A stretch of DNA of 64,000 nt from Littorina saxatilis (Eukaryota > Mollusca > Gastropoda > Littorinimorpha > Littorinidae). This document shows, one piece after another, positions 10,318 through 22,300 of this stretch (its first letter is position 1; each line of letters opens with the position of its first letter). The translations under genes and the position numbers were made by a program. The DNA is taken from positions 50,798,829-50,862,828 of the forward strand of contig NC_090260.1 in NCBI RefSeq assembly GCF_037325665.1, given 5' to 3'. The notes below the pieces were generated by a model. That model was not told the origin of the DNA, searched no databases, and was given only the letters and a program-made list of their open reading frames with translations.

Positions 10318-10920
10318 TCTCGATTCGAAACTTTTCTGGTCCATAGTTCTGTAATCTGATGCAAATTGTAATACGAGCCGAGCGCATTTGTAGACAACCG
10401 TGAGCTACAGCTGTCTGTACGATAACTTGTTGAATAACGAATTATATCGAACGATATTTGTGAGAGTCTGGATCGAACAGCGCCGACTTAAAAGGTTTTG
10501 GCTCTCATCGGCCCTTTAGCAGACGTCCGGCCGGCGCCATGTTTTCTTTCTCGGTTCGAACGATTTCGGGTCTATTGTCCTTTACTAAGATACTAAAGAG
10601 CAGATTTGTGAGTGTAGTAATGGAGACAACACTGTGAGGTACAGCTGTCTGCCCGATTACTTGTCGAATAAGGAATTCTTTTGAAAGACATTAATTTGTG
10701 AAAAGTGTGAGAGTTTGGATCGACAAAAGTCCGTCTGCTATAAATAGCTTAGATTCGAACGTTTTCGGGTCAGTTATTCTTTTCTAAGATATCAAAAAAA
10801 CGTTTTAGGAAAGCGCTATTGCAAACAACTGTGACATGTGCATCTTCATGTCGGATAACTTGTTCTATTAAAGATATTTCAGAAATAGTGTGAGAGCGAT
10901 GTTTGCCAGACGTGTAGGTG
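10318..10920. repeat. Three diverged copies of a ~200-230 bp repeat
   Basis: Copies start near 10318, 10553 and 10752. Each has, in order, a ttcgaac..ttttc(g)gg block, an agatac/tctaaag block, a gacaac..tgtgagstacagctgt block, a cgat(a)acttgt(t)gaat block, and a gtgtgagagtytggatcga end. Similarity is imperfect (roughly 60-70% by eye), so this is an old tandem duplication. It is not coding. Confidence 0.65.
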
Positions 10921-11308
10921 TGTGAGAAGAATGATACCATAGATAGATGATGCAGCTTCCTGGGCTACAGGCTTTTGTTGGAGTGCCTATTATGGACTAG
11001 ATAGAATAATATGATGGCATTAGGGGGAAAAAGCAAACCGACCCGATTCACCGGAGGGCTGGAATACGGGAATTGTGTTTAAACAAATACAATTAAAAGA
11101 CAGTATTCCAATATGTATTTTCTTTGTTGGGGACGGGCCATTCAGAAACATAATCTTTTATTCAAAAGCAAAAGGAAAGCAAGGCAACAAGTCAAAATAC
11201 TCAGAAACGTTTACCATGTGATGAAGGAAGGTATGCAAGCAGGATACAGGTCAGGAGGACCGCCACAGGTGAGAGTCTCAACACGCACCGTGGCTTCTTT
11301 CCCTCGGC

Positions 11309-11672
11309 CATCGTGGATGTCGTTGTATCGCCTGAAACATTGTCATTGATATCACTCAGCCATCGTGGATGTCGTTGTATCGCCTGAAACATTATCATTG
11401 ATATCACTCAGCCATCGTGGATGTCGTTGTATCGCCTGAAACCTTATCATTGATATCACTCAGCCATCGTGGATGTCGTTGTATCGCCTGAAACATTATC
11501 ATTGATATCACTCAGCCATCGTGGATGTCGTTGTATCGCCTGAAACATTATCATTGATATCACTCAGCCATCGTGGATGTCGTTGTATCGCCTGAAACAT
11601 TATCATTGATATCACTCAGCCATCGTGGATGTCGTTGTATCGCCTGAAACATTATCATTAATATCACTCAAC
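11309..11672. repeat. Minisatellite, 52 bp unit
   Basis: About seven copies of a 52 bp unit carry ccatcgtggatgtcgttgta, tcgcctgaaac and ttatcattgatatcactcag. They are nearly identical. The first copy overlaps a short non-repetitive stretch (11100-11300) without clear coding. Confidence 0.96.
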
Positions 11673-12004
11673 CATAGTAACATTTAGTCGTTGACTTTCT
11701 TCTGAGACAATCCCTGTTCTCTTATTTTTCCCAGAGTTTACCGCAGTCTTCATCACACGGAAGACTTCGAACAATACATAGATTAGGTAAGCAAGAATGA
11801 CACGTGACGTCATATAAAACCTGGCATATTGACGTAATGCCAAACATCCGGTTATCTCGTGTCTTCTCCGTGATACATGTCCCTGGGTTTTTCAATTGTT
11901 TGGTGATTTTCGTGAATACAACACTAACCCGTCGTCTGCAATAGGTTACATGGACCATTCTGGTAGTTGTTGCTGACAAAAGCATGTTTTCAACACAGAG
12001 TAGT

Positions 12005-13126
12005 AAATGATAAATGTCTTTGATGACGTCATATCCGGCTTTTCGTGAAAGTTGAGGCGGCACTGTCACGCCCTCATTTTTCAACCAAATTGGTTGAAAT
12101 TTTGGTCAAGTAATCTTCGACGAAGCCCGGACTTCGGTATTGCATTTCAGCTTGGTGGCTTAAAAATTAATTCATGACTTTGGTCATTAAATATCTGAAA
12201 ATTGTAAAAAAAATATGTTTTTTTATAAAACGATATACATTTACGTTTATCTTATTTTCCATCATTTTCTGATTCCAAAAACATAAGTATGTTATATTTA
12301 GATTAAAAACAAGATCTGAAAATTAAAAATATAAACAATTATTATCAAAATTAAATTGTCGAAATCAATTTAAAAACACATTCATCTTATTCCTTGTCGG
12401 TTCCTGATTCCAAAAACATATAGATATATGTTTGGATTAAAAACACGCTTTTTTTATGTCTTTGATGACGTCAAATCCGGCATTTTGTAGAAGTTGAGGC
12501 GGCACTGTCACACCCTCATTTTTCAAAAACATTGATTGAAATTTTGGCCAAGTAATCTTCAACGGAGGCCGGACTTTGGTATTGCATTTCAGCTTGGAGG
12601 CTTAAAAATTAATTAATGACTTTGGTCATTAAAAATCTGAAAATTGTAAAAAAAATATTTATTTTATAAAACGATCCAAATTTACGTTTATTTTATTCTC
12701 CATCATTTTCTGATTCCAAAAACATATAAATATGTTATATTTGGATTAAAAACAAGCTCTGAAAATTAAAAATATAAAAGTTATTATCAAAATTAAATTG
12801 TCGAAATCAATGTAAAAACACTTTCATCTTATTCCTTGTCGGTTCCTAATTCCAAAAACATATAGATATGATATGTTTGGATTAAAAACACGCTCATAAA
12901 GTTAAAACGAAGAGAGGTACAGAAAAGCGTGCTATCCTTCTCAGCGCAACTACTAAACCGCTCTTCTTGTCAATTTCACTGCCTTTGCCATGAGCATGAG
13001 CGGTGGACTGACGATGCTACGAGTTTACGGTCTTGCTGAAAAATTGCATTGCGTTCAGTTTCATTCTGTGAGTTCGACAGCTACTTGACTAAATGTTGTA
13101 TTTTCGCCTTACGCGACTTGTTACAT
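12005..13126 (+). repeat. Dispersed repeat family L, copy 1 (internally duplicated, 5'-truncated)
   Basis: Landmarks in order are tttgatgacgtcatatccgg, gttgaggcggcactgtcac, a gtaatcttcgacgaagcccg block, tgactttggtcattaa, gattccaaaaacatata and cgttcagtttcattctgtga. It ends cttgactaaatgttgtattt then cgccttacgcgacttg. Around 12450 the sequence returns to the start of the unit (atgtctttgatgacgtcaaa), so this copy is about one and a half units long. No open frame is seen. Confidence 0.85.
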
Positions 13127-13976
13127 TTAGTCAAGTTTTGACTAAATGTTTTAACATAGAGGGGGGAATCGAGACGAGGGTCGTGGTGAATGGGTGTGTG
13201 TGTGTGTAGAGCGATTCAGAGTAAACTACTGGACTGATCTTTATGAATTTTTACATGAACGTTCCTGGGTATGATATCCCCAGTTGCTTTTTAAAAATTT
13301 TTTGATAAATGTCTTTGATGACGTCATATCCGGCTTTTTGTAAAAGTTGAGGCGGCACTGTCACACTCTCATTTTTCAATAAAATTGATTGAAATTTTGG
13401 CCAAGCAATCTTCGACAAAGCCCGGACTTTGGTATTGCATTTCAGCTTGGAGGCTTAAACATTAATTAATGACTTTAGTCATTAAAAATCTGAAACTTGT
13501 AATTAAAATTATTTTATAAAACGATCCAAATTTACGTTTATCGTATTCTTCATCATTTTCTGATTCCAAAAACATATAAATATGTTATGTTCGTATTAAA
13601 AACAAGCTCTGAAAATTAAAAATATAACAATTATGATTAAAATTAAATTTTCGAAATCGATTTAAAAACAATTTCATCTTATTCCTTGTCTGTTCCAAAA
13701 ACATATAGATATACTATGTTTGGATTAAAAACAAGTACAGAAAGTTAAAAAGAATAGAGATAGAGAAAAGCGTGCTTTCCTCCTCAGCGCAACCGCTACC
13801 GCGCTTTTCTGGATTGTTAATTTCACTGCCTTTGCCACGAGCGGTGGACAGACGATGCTACGAGTGGACGGTCTTGCGGAAAAAATGCAATGCGTTCAGT
13901 TTCATTCTGTGAGTTCGACTGATCTGAGCTTGACTAAATGTTGTATTTTCGCCTTACGCGACTTATTACTCTTCAC
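13127..13976 (+). repeat. Dispersed repeat family L, copy 2 (complete-looking)
   Basis: It starts with a hairpin, acatttagtcaag then tttgactaaatgt, followed by a gaatcgagacgagggtcgtg block, a short TG run and gagcgattcagagtaaactac. The shared body starts at 13305 (tttgataaatgtctttgatg). It ends cttgactaaatgttgtattt, cgccttacgcgact, so the outer end is the inverted counterpart of the start. The ~850 bp length and inverted ends suggest a non-autonomous element. Confidence 0.85.
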
Positions 13977-14136
13977 TTGACAGAGTTCACAACCCACTTT
14001 TACAAAAAGGAACACTGCATCTGTTGCAGACCAACCATGTTAAATCCACCATGTTAAATCTCGTTTAACCTCGTTACATGTTCTTTTCACTTTTTACAAA
14101 AGCCTTTCTATTGCAATCTGTTGTATCTGTCACATG

Positions 14137-15080
14137 AGACTATAAACATTAACCTGTTCATTTCAACTCAAATGTTGCCTGGTGCAATCAGTGCCTGCAT
14201 GATATAAACATTAACCTGTTCATTTCAACTCAAATGTTGCCTGGTGCAATCAGTGCCTGTATGATATAAACATTAACCTGTTCATTTCAACTCAAATGTT
14301 GCCTGGTGCAGTCAGTGCCTGTATGATATAAACATTAACCTGTTCATTTCAACTCAAATGTTGCCTGGTGCAATCAGTGCCTGCATGATATAAACATTAA
14401 CCTGTTCATTTCAACTCAAATGTTGCCTGGTGCAATCAGTGCCTGTATGATATAAACATTAACCTGTTCATTTCAACTCAAATGTTGCCTGGTGCAGTCA
14501 GTGCCTGTATGATATAAACATTAACCTGTTCATTTCAACTCAAATGTTGCCTGGTGCAATCAGTGCCTGCATGATATAAACATTAACCTGTTCATTTCAA
14601 CTCAAATGTTGCCTGGTGCAATCAGTGCCTGTACGATATAAACTTAATTAACCTGTTCATTTCTACTCAAATGTTGCCTGGTGCAATCAGTGCCTGTATG
14701 ATATAAACATTAACCTGTTCATTTCAACTCAAATGTTGCCTGGTGCAATCAGTGCCTGCATGATATAAACATTAACCTGTTCATTTCAACTCAAATGTTG
14801 CCTGGTGCAATCAGTGCCTGCATGATATAAACATTAACCTGTTCATTTCAACTCAAATGTTGCCTGGTGCAATCAGTGCCTGCATGATATAAACATTAAC
14901 CTGTTCATTTCAACTCAAATGTTGCCTGGTGCAATCAGTGCCTGCATGATATAAACATTAACCTGTTCATTTCAATTCAAATGTTGCCTGGTGCAGTCAG
15001 TGCCTGCATGATATAAACATTAACCTGTTCATTTCAACTCAAATATTGCCTGGTGCAGTCAGTGCCTGCATGATATAAAC
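14137..15080. repeat. Minisatellite, 62 bp unit with 186 bp higher-order pattern
   Basis: About 15 copies of a 62 bp unit carry gatataaacattaacctgtt, catttcaactcaaatgttgc and ctggtgcaatcagtgcctg. Two variable sites (caatc/cagtc and ctgcat/ctgtat) give the order AC, AT, GT, AC, AT, GT, AC, AT in the first eight copies, so a three-unit block was duplicated. Later copies are mostly AC. Confidence 0.97.
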
Positions 15081-15892
15081 AAAACGTGGCAGAATAAACG
15101 TTTTCAATACACACCCTTTACCAACAATACTAACATTCCTTTTCTCCCACACAGAGAGATGAGCATGTTGGCCACTTTAAATCACTCTTCCCAATTCTCT
15201 CGCTGTCTTGACGCTCGCATATCATTACAGAAATACAGATCCAACATTTTCATTATTTTGGTCTGTACATACAAAACCGCAACAGGCTTACACATGTGTC
15301 AAGACCCAAATTACAACATTGTTGACTTAAGGCGATTTATGTTGAAACCTGGTATTTCGGAAGAAAAAAAAGCTATTAAGGCTTGGAACATGTTATGTTC
15401 ATCCGGGAAAAAAGCATGTAACATTACCGGCGTACAACAATACTTTTAACACTTTATTATTATCTCCATTATTCCATGATGACATACGTACCCTTTATAT
15501 CCTTGGTCTCTCGAATTGTAACTGCTAATAATTCAACTGTCAGTACGAAGGCCAGTGAAGAAAAAAATGACAACCTTGCCTTATAACGGATTCAATATAC
15601 AAAAAATACAGATAACCACAATAATGTACACAACTTAATTCTGGCGTTTTTCATCAAAACGACAATCCATTTTACAAAATGAGTTCCGAAACCTAATTTA
15701 TCAAACATCTTCAACATGAACTCTTTTGAAATTCAATCACATGCATGAAAAAATCAATTGAAACCATCAAGCCAAGCTTATTCTGTCAATCTGCATGTTC
15801 CTCATCCATTAATCGCAATAAGGTTGAGACACGTCTCCCTTTTATGTAACCAACTTTCTCCTCATTAAAAACATTGCCTGTAACACCAAACA
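15081..15892. other. No supported gene
   Basis: Unique AT-rich DNA. One 96-residue open frame (15159-15449) has no recognisable domain and no clear splice or promoter context, so I do not call it. Confidence 0.5.
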
Positions 15893-16613
15893 AGTCGCGT
15901 AAGGCGAAACTACAATATTTAGTCAAGTAGCTGCCATTTTTCAGCAAGACCGTATACTCGTAGCATCGTCAGTCCACCGCTCATGGCAAAGGCAGTGAAA
16001 TTGACAAGAAGAGCGGGGTAGTAGTTGCGCTAAGAAGGATAGCACGCTTTTCTGTACCTCTCTTTGTTTTAACTTTCTGAGCGTGTTTTTAATCCAAACA
16101 TATCATATCTATATGTTTTTGGAATCAGGAACCGACAAGGAATAAGATGAAACTGTTTTTAAATTGATTTGGACAATTTAATGTTGATAATAATTTTTAT
16201 ATATTTAATTTTCAGAGCTTGTTTTTAATCCGAATATAACATATTTATATGTTTTTGGAATCAGCAAATGATGGAAAATAAGATAAACGTAAATTTGGAT
16301 CGTTTCATAAATTTTTATTTTTTTTTACAATTTTCCGATTTTTAATGACCAAAGTCATTAATTAATTTTTAAGCCACCAAGCTGAAATGCAATACCGAAC
16401 CCCGGGCTTCGTCGAAGATTACTTGACCAAAATTTGAACCAATTTGGTTGAAAAATGAGGGCGTGACAGTGCCGCCTCAACTTTCACGAAAAGCCGGATA
16501 TGACGTCATCAAAGACATTTATCAAAAAAATGAAAAAAATGTTCGGGGATTTCATACCCAGGAACTCTCATGTCAAATTTCATAAAGATCGGTCCAGTAG
16601 TTTAGTCTGAATC

Positions 16614-16670
<57 letters not shown>

Positions 16671-16754
16671 GCACGCACGCACGCACATACACCACGACCC
16701 TCGTTTCGATTCCCCCTCGATGTTAAAATATTTAGTCAAAACTTGACTAAATAT
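15893..16754 (-). repeat. Dispersed repeat family L, copy 3
   Basis: On the minus strand it begins atatttagtcaag then ttttgactaaatatt (same hairpin as copy 2), followed by a cgaaacgagggtcgtggtg block, a CA/GT run at 16620-16686, gagcgattcagactaaacta and the shared body. It ends with the cgccttacgcgacttg block at about 15893. This opposite-orientation copy lies 2 kb from copy 2, so the two could form a large inverted repeat. Confidence 0.87.
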
Positions 16755-16811
16755 AAAAAGCCAAAGAGCTAAACAAATTACTGATAACATAGAATATGTA
16801 TTAGTCAGTGA

Positions 16812-16868
16812 AACTCGTCGCGATATAACCTTCGTGGTTGAAAACGACGTTAAACACCAAATAAAGAA
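16812..16868 (+). repeat. 3' end of SINE family E (short fragment)
   Basis: The cgtcgcgatataaccttcgt block followed by ggttgaaaacgacgttaaac and accaaataaagaaag is the end of the family seen at 40589-41237. A similar fragment lies at 45421-45473. Confidence 0.75.
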
Positions 16869-17107
16869 AGTCAGTGAAATAGTTATCTAATTCTTTAATT
16901 CATTTCTTGATACATCCTTTCTTTTCTGAATCCGGGTGATTACAGCTTTGCTCTATGAATTAGAAAAAGTTCCATTCTTAAAAGCAGAGTCAAAAGAAGC
17001 AAGTATAAACCTGTTTAGGCTTCCCCAAAAGAACTTATAAAACTCCACTTATGCCTCAAGTCCAGGCGCAGAACCATTATTCATATATTTAAGGCAGACA
17101 AAACTTC

Positions 17108-17345
17108 TCCTTCTGCCACTTTCCCTTCACAACTTTCTTTCTGCTGATCATTAATTTTTAGAACCTTAGTTCCATCGAAAAACATATCAATGTTCAAACT
17201 CATATTTCCTTCATCAATAATTGTTTTATTTATGCACATTTGAAAATATGTTTTTTGCACGAGTAAAGTATCCTCTTGCGTTTTAACCATTCGTCCGTTT
17301 CCATCTGTTACATTTTCCATTATATTTGCATTTTTCTGGCACTTT
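17108..17345 (-). CDS. Tentative exon, unrecognised Cys-containing peptide
   Basis: The minus-strand open frame reads KCQKNANIMENVTDGNGRMV, KTQEDTLLVQKTYFQMCINK, TIIDEGNMSLNIDMFFDGTK and VLKINDQQKESCEGK. It follows a TAG acceptor at 17346 that sits beside a long poly-G tract (poly-C on the plus strand, 17349-17370), which is a poor polypyrimidine tract. The preceding candidate exon (18329-18494) ends in phase 2 and this one would resume in the matching phase. No good donor was found. Likely extracellular if real; otherwise chance. Confidence 0.3.
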
Positions 17346-17800
17346 CTACCCCCCCCCCCCCCCCCCCCCACCTCCCTCCAAAAAAGAGGTGTGTTCGTTC
17401 CACCCTACTCGATCCCATGAGCTCTTGCACGCACCTGTGCTGCACGAAATTTACGCTGCTCTAACAGTTCTAACTGCAGCTTGAGCTTCTGGCGTTTTCC
17501 TTGCGTCAGAATACAGTCAGGAGATCCCCAGGGCTTTAACTAACTCATTCAACCCTCTGTACAATTTTGCAACATTATTTTTTTAATTTCAAAACTGTTA
17601 AGTTTACTGAAAATTCTGTGGAAAATCCTTGATTCTCATTCTCAATATTTCCCGAACAATTTGACAATCTCATCTTATGTGTGAATGACATGACAACATC
17701 TGTTCTCTTTCGTTAAATTTATCTGATAAAATATTACAATCGACTTGTTTTGTTTTTCTTTCAGCGTAAGTATTTCTTACATGTCCGGGTAAAGTCTATA

Positions 17801-18061
17801 TGTGACCCTCCACCACGGAATGAGTCGCATGTCACCTTTGCATGATTTTCATATTTTTATATTTTCCTACAGAGTTTTTTATGCTCTATACAGTGGTGAA
17901 AACCGTTTTTAGAAAAGAGCGAAAACTGTTGAGTTATTAGCCTATGACTAAGGTGACCCTCACACTGTTAGCCTACCAGACACTCCCCGGACTTCTAATA
18001 TTAAGCCTAGCGCAGAACCGCGCGACGTAACATGCGACTCATTTCGTGGTGGAGGGTCACA
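17801..18061. mobile_element. 261 bp MITE with ~32 bp inverted repeats
   Basis: The left end reads tgtgaccctccaccacggaa then tgagtcgcatgt. The right end is its reverse complement with one mismatch (..ttcgtggtggagggtcaca). Unique interior, non-coding. Confidence 0.9.
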
Positions 18062-18328
18062 AATTGACTCGACTATGAGAATTGTGGTCATGTTACTTTG
18101 GGTGCACTGAATAATTCAGTAAGAAGTTATTAATATTGTAACTGCATGTCCAACTCACTTTTTTAGCATTCACTTTTTCATTATGTTAAATTATGGTCAG
18201 CACTTAGGTATTTAAACGGAACAGAAACACGCAATGGAATATCGAGAAAAAAAAATAAAGTCCTGAATTAAAATTCCAAAACTGGTTTCGACGTGTCTCA
18301 GTCTGATAGAGAGAAACAAAATACTCAC

Positions 18329-18494
18329 GGACGGAACACTTGCAAAGTAGAAGGCTGGGCTCCAGAAACAGGTTTGATGTTGTCGCTCTGGGCCGGGATA
18401 TTTATACAGGTAAATCCCCCTGCACGTGTTGTCCCACGAGCAAACCACGTGCATCGCCAGCACAGCTTGTAGCGTTCACTCTCTTGGCAGGCCA
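18329..18494 (-). CDS. Candidate exon of a Cys-rich, probably secreted protein
   Basis: On the minus strand an acceptor (agcacaaccag) precedes a 166 bp open stretch ending at a strong donor, CCGTCC then GTGAGTAT. In the open frame it reads ACQESERYKLCWRCTWFARG, TTRAGGFTCINIPAQSDNIK and PVSGAQPSTLQVFRP, with four cysteines. I do not recognise the family. Its strand and position suggest it may be an upstream exon of the same minus-strand gene as the VWD-like exon at 8040-8283. Confidence 0.42.
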
Positions 18495-18499
18495 CTGGT

Positions 18500-19303
18500 T
18501 GTGCTAAATGCTCACTCAAGTGTTGCTGCAATTACCCTCCACCCCCCCACCCTCCCAACCCCTCGCCCCACACTCAATCCTTCTTTGAAGTTATATGATA
18601 TAAACGTTTATGGAGGGTCTTATTTATTTAATTTGACTAGTAACGTAAACAACATTATAAACGCCTAGTATCGAACAAACGCCCACCCCCCTACTTTGGG
18701 TGAAAAAACACCCGTGTATATGGTATAGTACCTTGTAAACACCCATTCCAAAGGTGTACACACACCAAACAAATTCTAGTTGATCCTTATCCTCTTCACA
18801 AAATACAGAGATATCATTCGAGCGAATGCTACTATACTGCAGTCTCTGGACAGCCATGCAAACAGTTAACGACGATTCTCGAGGAAATTGACTGGGTGTT
18901 TTTTTTCAACACGCCTCTGTGTTTGACACATATCTTACCCCTTACATGTATAATACAATTGAACCGTTAAAGCAGATTGCCTGTGAACATGTTTTCTATT
19001 TGTAATTGTGTTTCATCCTATTTATGGGCGATGGCCTAAAATAAAACATTCCTGAGTCCTGAGTCCTGAGAGTCCTTCCCCAAACCCCAACTCCGATTTT
19101 GGTAGATGACTTCGATCGGGACAAAGGAACTCACTTTAATGATGTCATTTCAGTGTGTGCATCTCTATATTTTTGTTCAGACACAAGCATTGCTGCTCGT
19201 AACGCTGGCTACACAAAGCCGATCTTTAGTCATCATTGTCATTTGCGATATGACCCCTTGTTCGAAAACTATGACACAAAGGGATTGTTGTTGTTAATTT
19301 CCA
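18500..19303. other. No gene; C-rich run and LINE-tail-like sequence
   Basis: 18535-18575 is C-rich. At 18998-19072 a tttatgggcgatggcctaaa, ataaaacattcctgagtcct, gagtcctgag sequence resembles the short-repeat 3' tail of some invertebrate LINEs, but no RT precedes it. A segment at 18668-18700 (acgcccacccccctactttg) recurs at 27068-27090 on the other side of the large 49 bp array. Confidence 0.4.
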
Positions 19304-22300
19304 TGTTCCAGTCTGGCGATGCACTTGCACACACGATTGTGTCTGTGTCAAATGTTCCAGTCTGGCGAGACACTTGCACACACGATTGTGTCTGTGTCAA
19401 ATGTTCCAGTCTGGCGATACACTTGCACACACGATCATGTCTGTGTCAGAGACACTTGCACACACGATTGTGTCTGTGTCAAATGTTCCAGTCTGGCGAG
19501 ACACTTGCACACACAATTGTGTCTGTGTCAAATGTTCCAGTCTGGCGAGACACTTGCACACACGATTGTGTCTGTGTCAAATGTTCCAGTCTGGTGAGAC
19601 ACTTGCACACACGATTGTGTCCGTGTCAAATGTTCCAATCTGGCGAGACACTTGCACACACGATTGTGTCTGTGTCAAATGTTCCAGTCTGGCGAGACAT
19701 TTGCACACACGATTGCGTCTGTGTCAAATGTTCCAGTCTGGCGAGACACCTGCACACACGATTGTGTCTGTGTCAAATGTTCCAGTCTGGCGAGACACTT
19801 GCACACACGATTGTGTCTGTGTCAAATGTTCCAGTCTGGCGAGACACTTGCACACACGATTGTGTCCGTGTCAAATGTTCCAGTCTGGCGAGACACTTGC
19901 ACACACGATTGTGTCTGTGTCAAATGTTCCAGTCTGGCGAGGCACTTGCACACACGATTGTGTCTGTGTCAAATGTTCCAGTCTGGCGAGACACTTGCAC
20001 ACACGATTGTGTTTGTGTCAAATGTTCCAGTCTGGCGAGACACTTGCACACACGATTGTGTCTGTGTCAAATGTTCCAGACTGACGAGACACTTGCACAC
20101 ACGATTGTGTCTGTGTCAACTGTTCCAGTCTGGCGAGACACTTGCACACACGATTGTGTCCGTGTCAAATGTTCCAGTCTGGCGAGACACTTGCACACAC
20201 GATTGTGTCTGTGTCAAATGTTCCAGTCTGGCGAGACACTTGCACACACGATTGTGTCTGTGTCAAATGTTCCAGTCTGGCGAGACACTTGCACACACGA
20301 TTGTGTCCGTGTCAAATGTTCCAGTCTGGCGAGACACTTGCACACACGATTGTGTCTGTGTCAAATGTTCCAGTCTGGCGAGACACTTGCACACACGATT
20401 GTGTCTGTGTCAAATGTTCCAGTCTGGCGAGACACTTGCACACACGATTGTGTCTGTGTCAAATGTTCCAGTCTGGCGAGACACTTGCACACACGATTGT
20501 GTCTGTGTCAAATGTTCCAGTCTGGCGAGACACTTGCACACACGATTGTGTCTGTGTCAAATGTTCCAGTCTGGCGAGACACTTGCACACACGATTGTGT
20601 CCGTGTGAAATGTTCCAGTCTGGCGAGACACTTGCACACACGATTGTGTCCGTGTCAAATGTTCCAGTCTGGCGAGACACTTGCACACACGATTGTGTCT
20701 GTGTCAAATGTTCCAGTCTGGCGAGACACTTGCACACACGATTGTGTCCGTGTCAAATGTTCCAGTCTGGCGAGACACTTGCACACACGATTGTGTCTGT
20801 GTCAAATGTTCCAGTCTGGCGAGGCACTTGCACACACGATTGTGTCTGTGTCAAATGTTCCAGTCTGGCGAGACACTTGCACACACGATTGTGTCTGTGT
20901 CAAATGTTCCAGTCTGGCGTGGCACTTGCACACACGATTGTGTCTGTGTCAAATGTTACAGTCTGGCGAGACACTTGCACACACGATTGTGTCTGTGTCA
21001 AATGTTCCAGTCTGGCGAGGTACTTGCACACACGATTGTGTCTGTGTCAATGGTCCAGTCTGGCGAGACACTTGCACACACGATTGTGTCTGTGTCAAAT
21101 GTTCCAGTCTGGCGAGACACTTGCACACACGATTGTGTCCGTGTCAAATGTTCCAGTCTGGCGAGACACTTGCACACACGATTGTGTCCGTGTCAAATGT
21201 TCCAGTCTGGCGAGACACTTACACACACGATTGTGTCCGTGTCAAATGTTCCAGTCTGGCGAGACACTTGCACACACGATTGTGTCTGTGTCAAATGTTC
21301 CAGTCTGGCAAGGCACTTGCACACACGATTGTGTCTGTGTCAAATGTTCCAGTCTGGCAAGACACTTGCACACACGATTGTGTCTGTGTCAAATGTTCCA
21401 GTCTGGCGTGGCACTTGCACACACGATTGTGTCTGTGTCAAATGTTCCAGTCTGGCGAGACACTTGCACACACGATTGTGTCTGTGTCAAATGTTCCAGT
21501 CTGGCGAGACACTTGCACACACGATTGTGTCTGTGTCAAATGTTCCAGTATGGCGAGGCACTTGCACACACGATTGTGTCTGTGTCAAATGTTACAGTCT
21601 GGCGAGGCACTTGCACACACGATTGTGTCTGTGTCAAATGTTCAAGTCTGGCGAGACACTTGCACACACGATTGTGTCCGTGTCAAATGTTCCAGTCTGG
21701 CGAGACACTTGCACACACGATTGTGTCCGTGTCAAATGTTCCAGTCTGGCGAGACACTTGCACACACGATTGTGTCTGTGTCAAATGTTCCAGTCTGGCG
21801 AGACACTTGCACACACGATTGTGTCTGTGTCAAATGTTCCAGTCTGGCGAGACACTTGCACACACGATTGTGTCTGTGTCAAATGTTCCAGTCTGGCGAG
21901 ACACTTGCACACACGATTGTGTCTGTGTCAAATGTTCCAGTCTGGCGAGACACTTGCACACACGATTGTGTCTGTGTCAAATGTTCCAGTCTGGCGAGAC
22001 ACTTGCACACACGATTGTGTCTGTGTCAAATGTTCCAGTCTGGTGAGACACTTGCACACACGATTGTGTCCGTGTGAAATGTTCCAGTCTGGCGAGACAC
22101 TTGCACACACGATTGTGTCCGTGTCAAATGTTCCAGTCTGGCGAGACACTTGCACACACGATTGTGTCTGTGTCAAATGTTCCAGTCTGGCGAGACACTT
22201 GCACACACGATTGTGTCCGTGTCAAATGTTCCAGTCTGGCAAGACACTTGCACACACGATTGTGTCTGTGTCAAATGTTCCAGTCTGGCGAGGCACTTGC

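Noticed and set aside
9296-15080. CRISPR array
   Set aside because: The units are contiguous tandem repeats without unique spacers, and the DNA is eukaryotic.
15159-15449. 96-codon plus-strand open frame
   Set aside because: No motif and no supporting signals.
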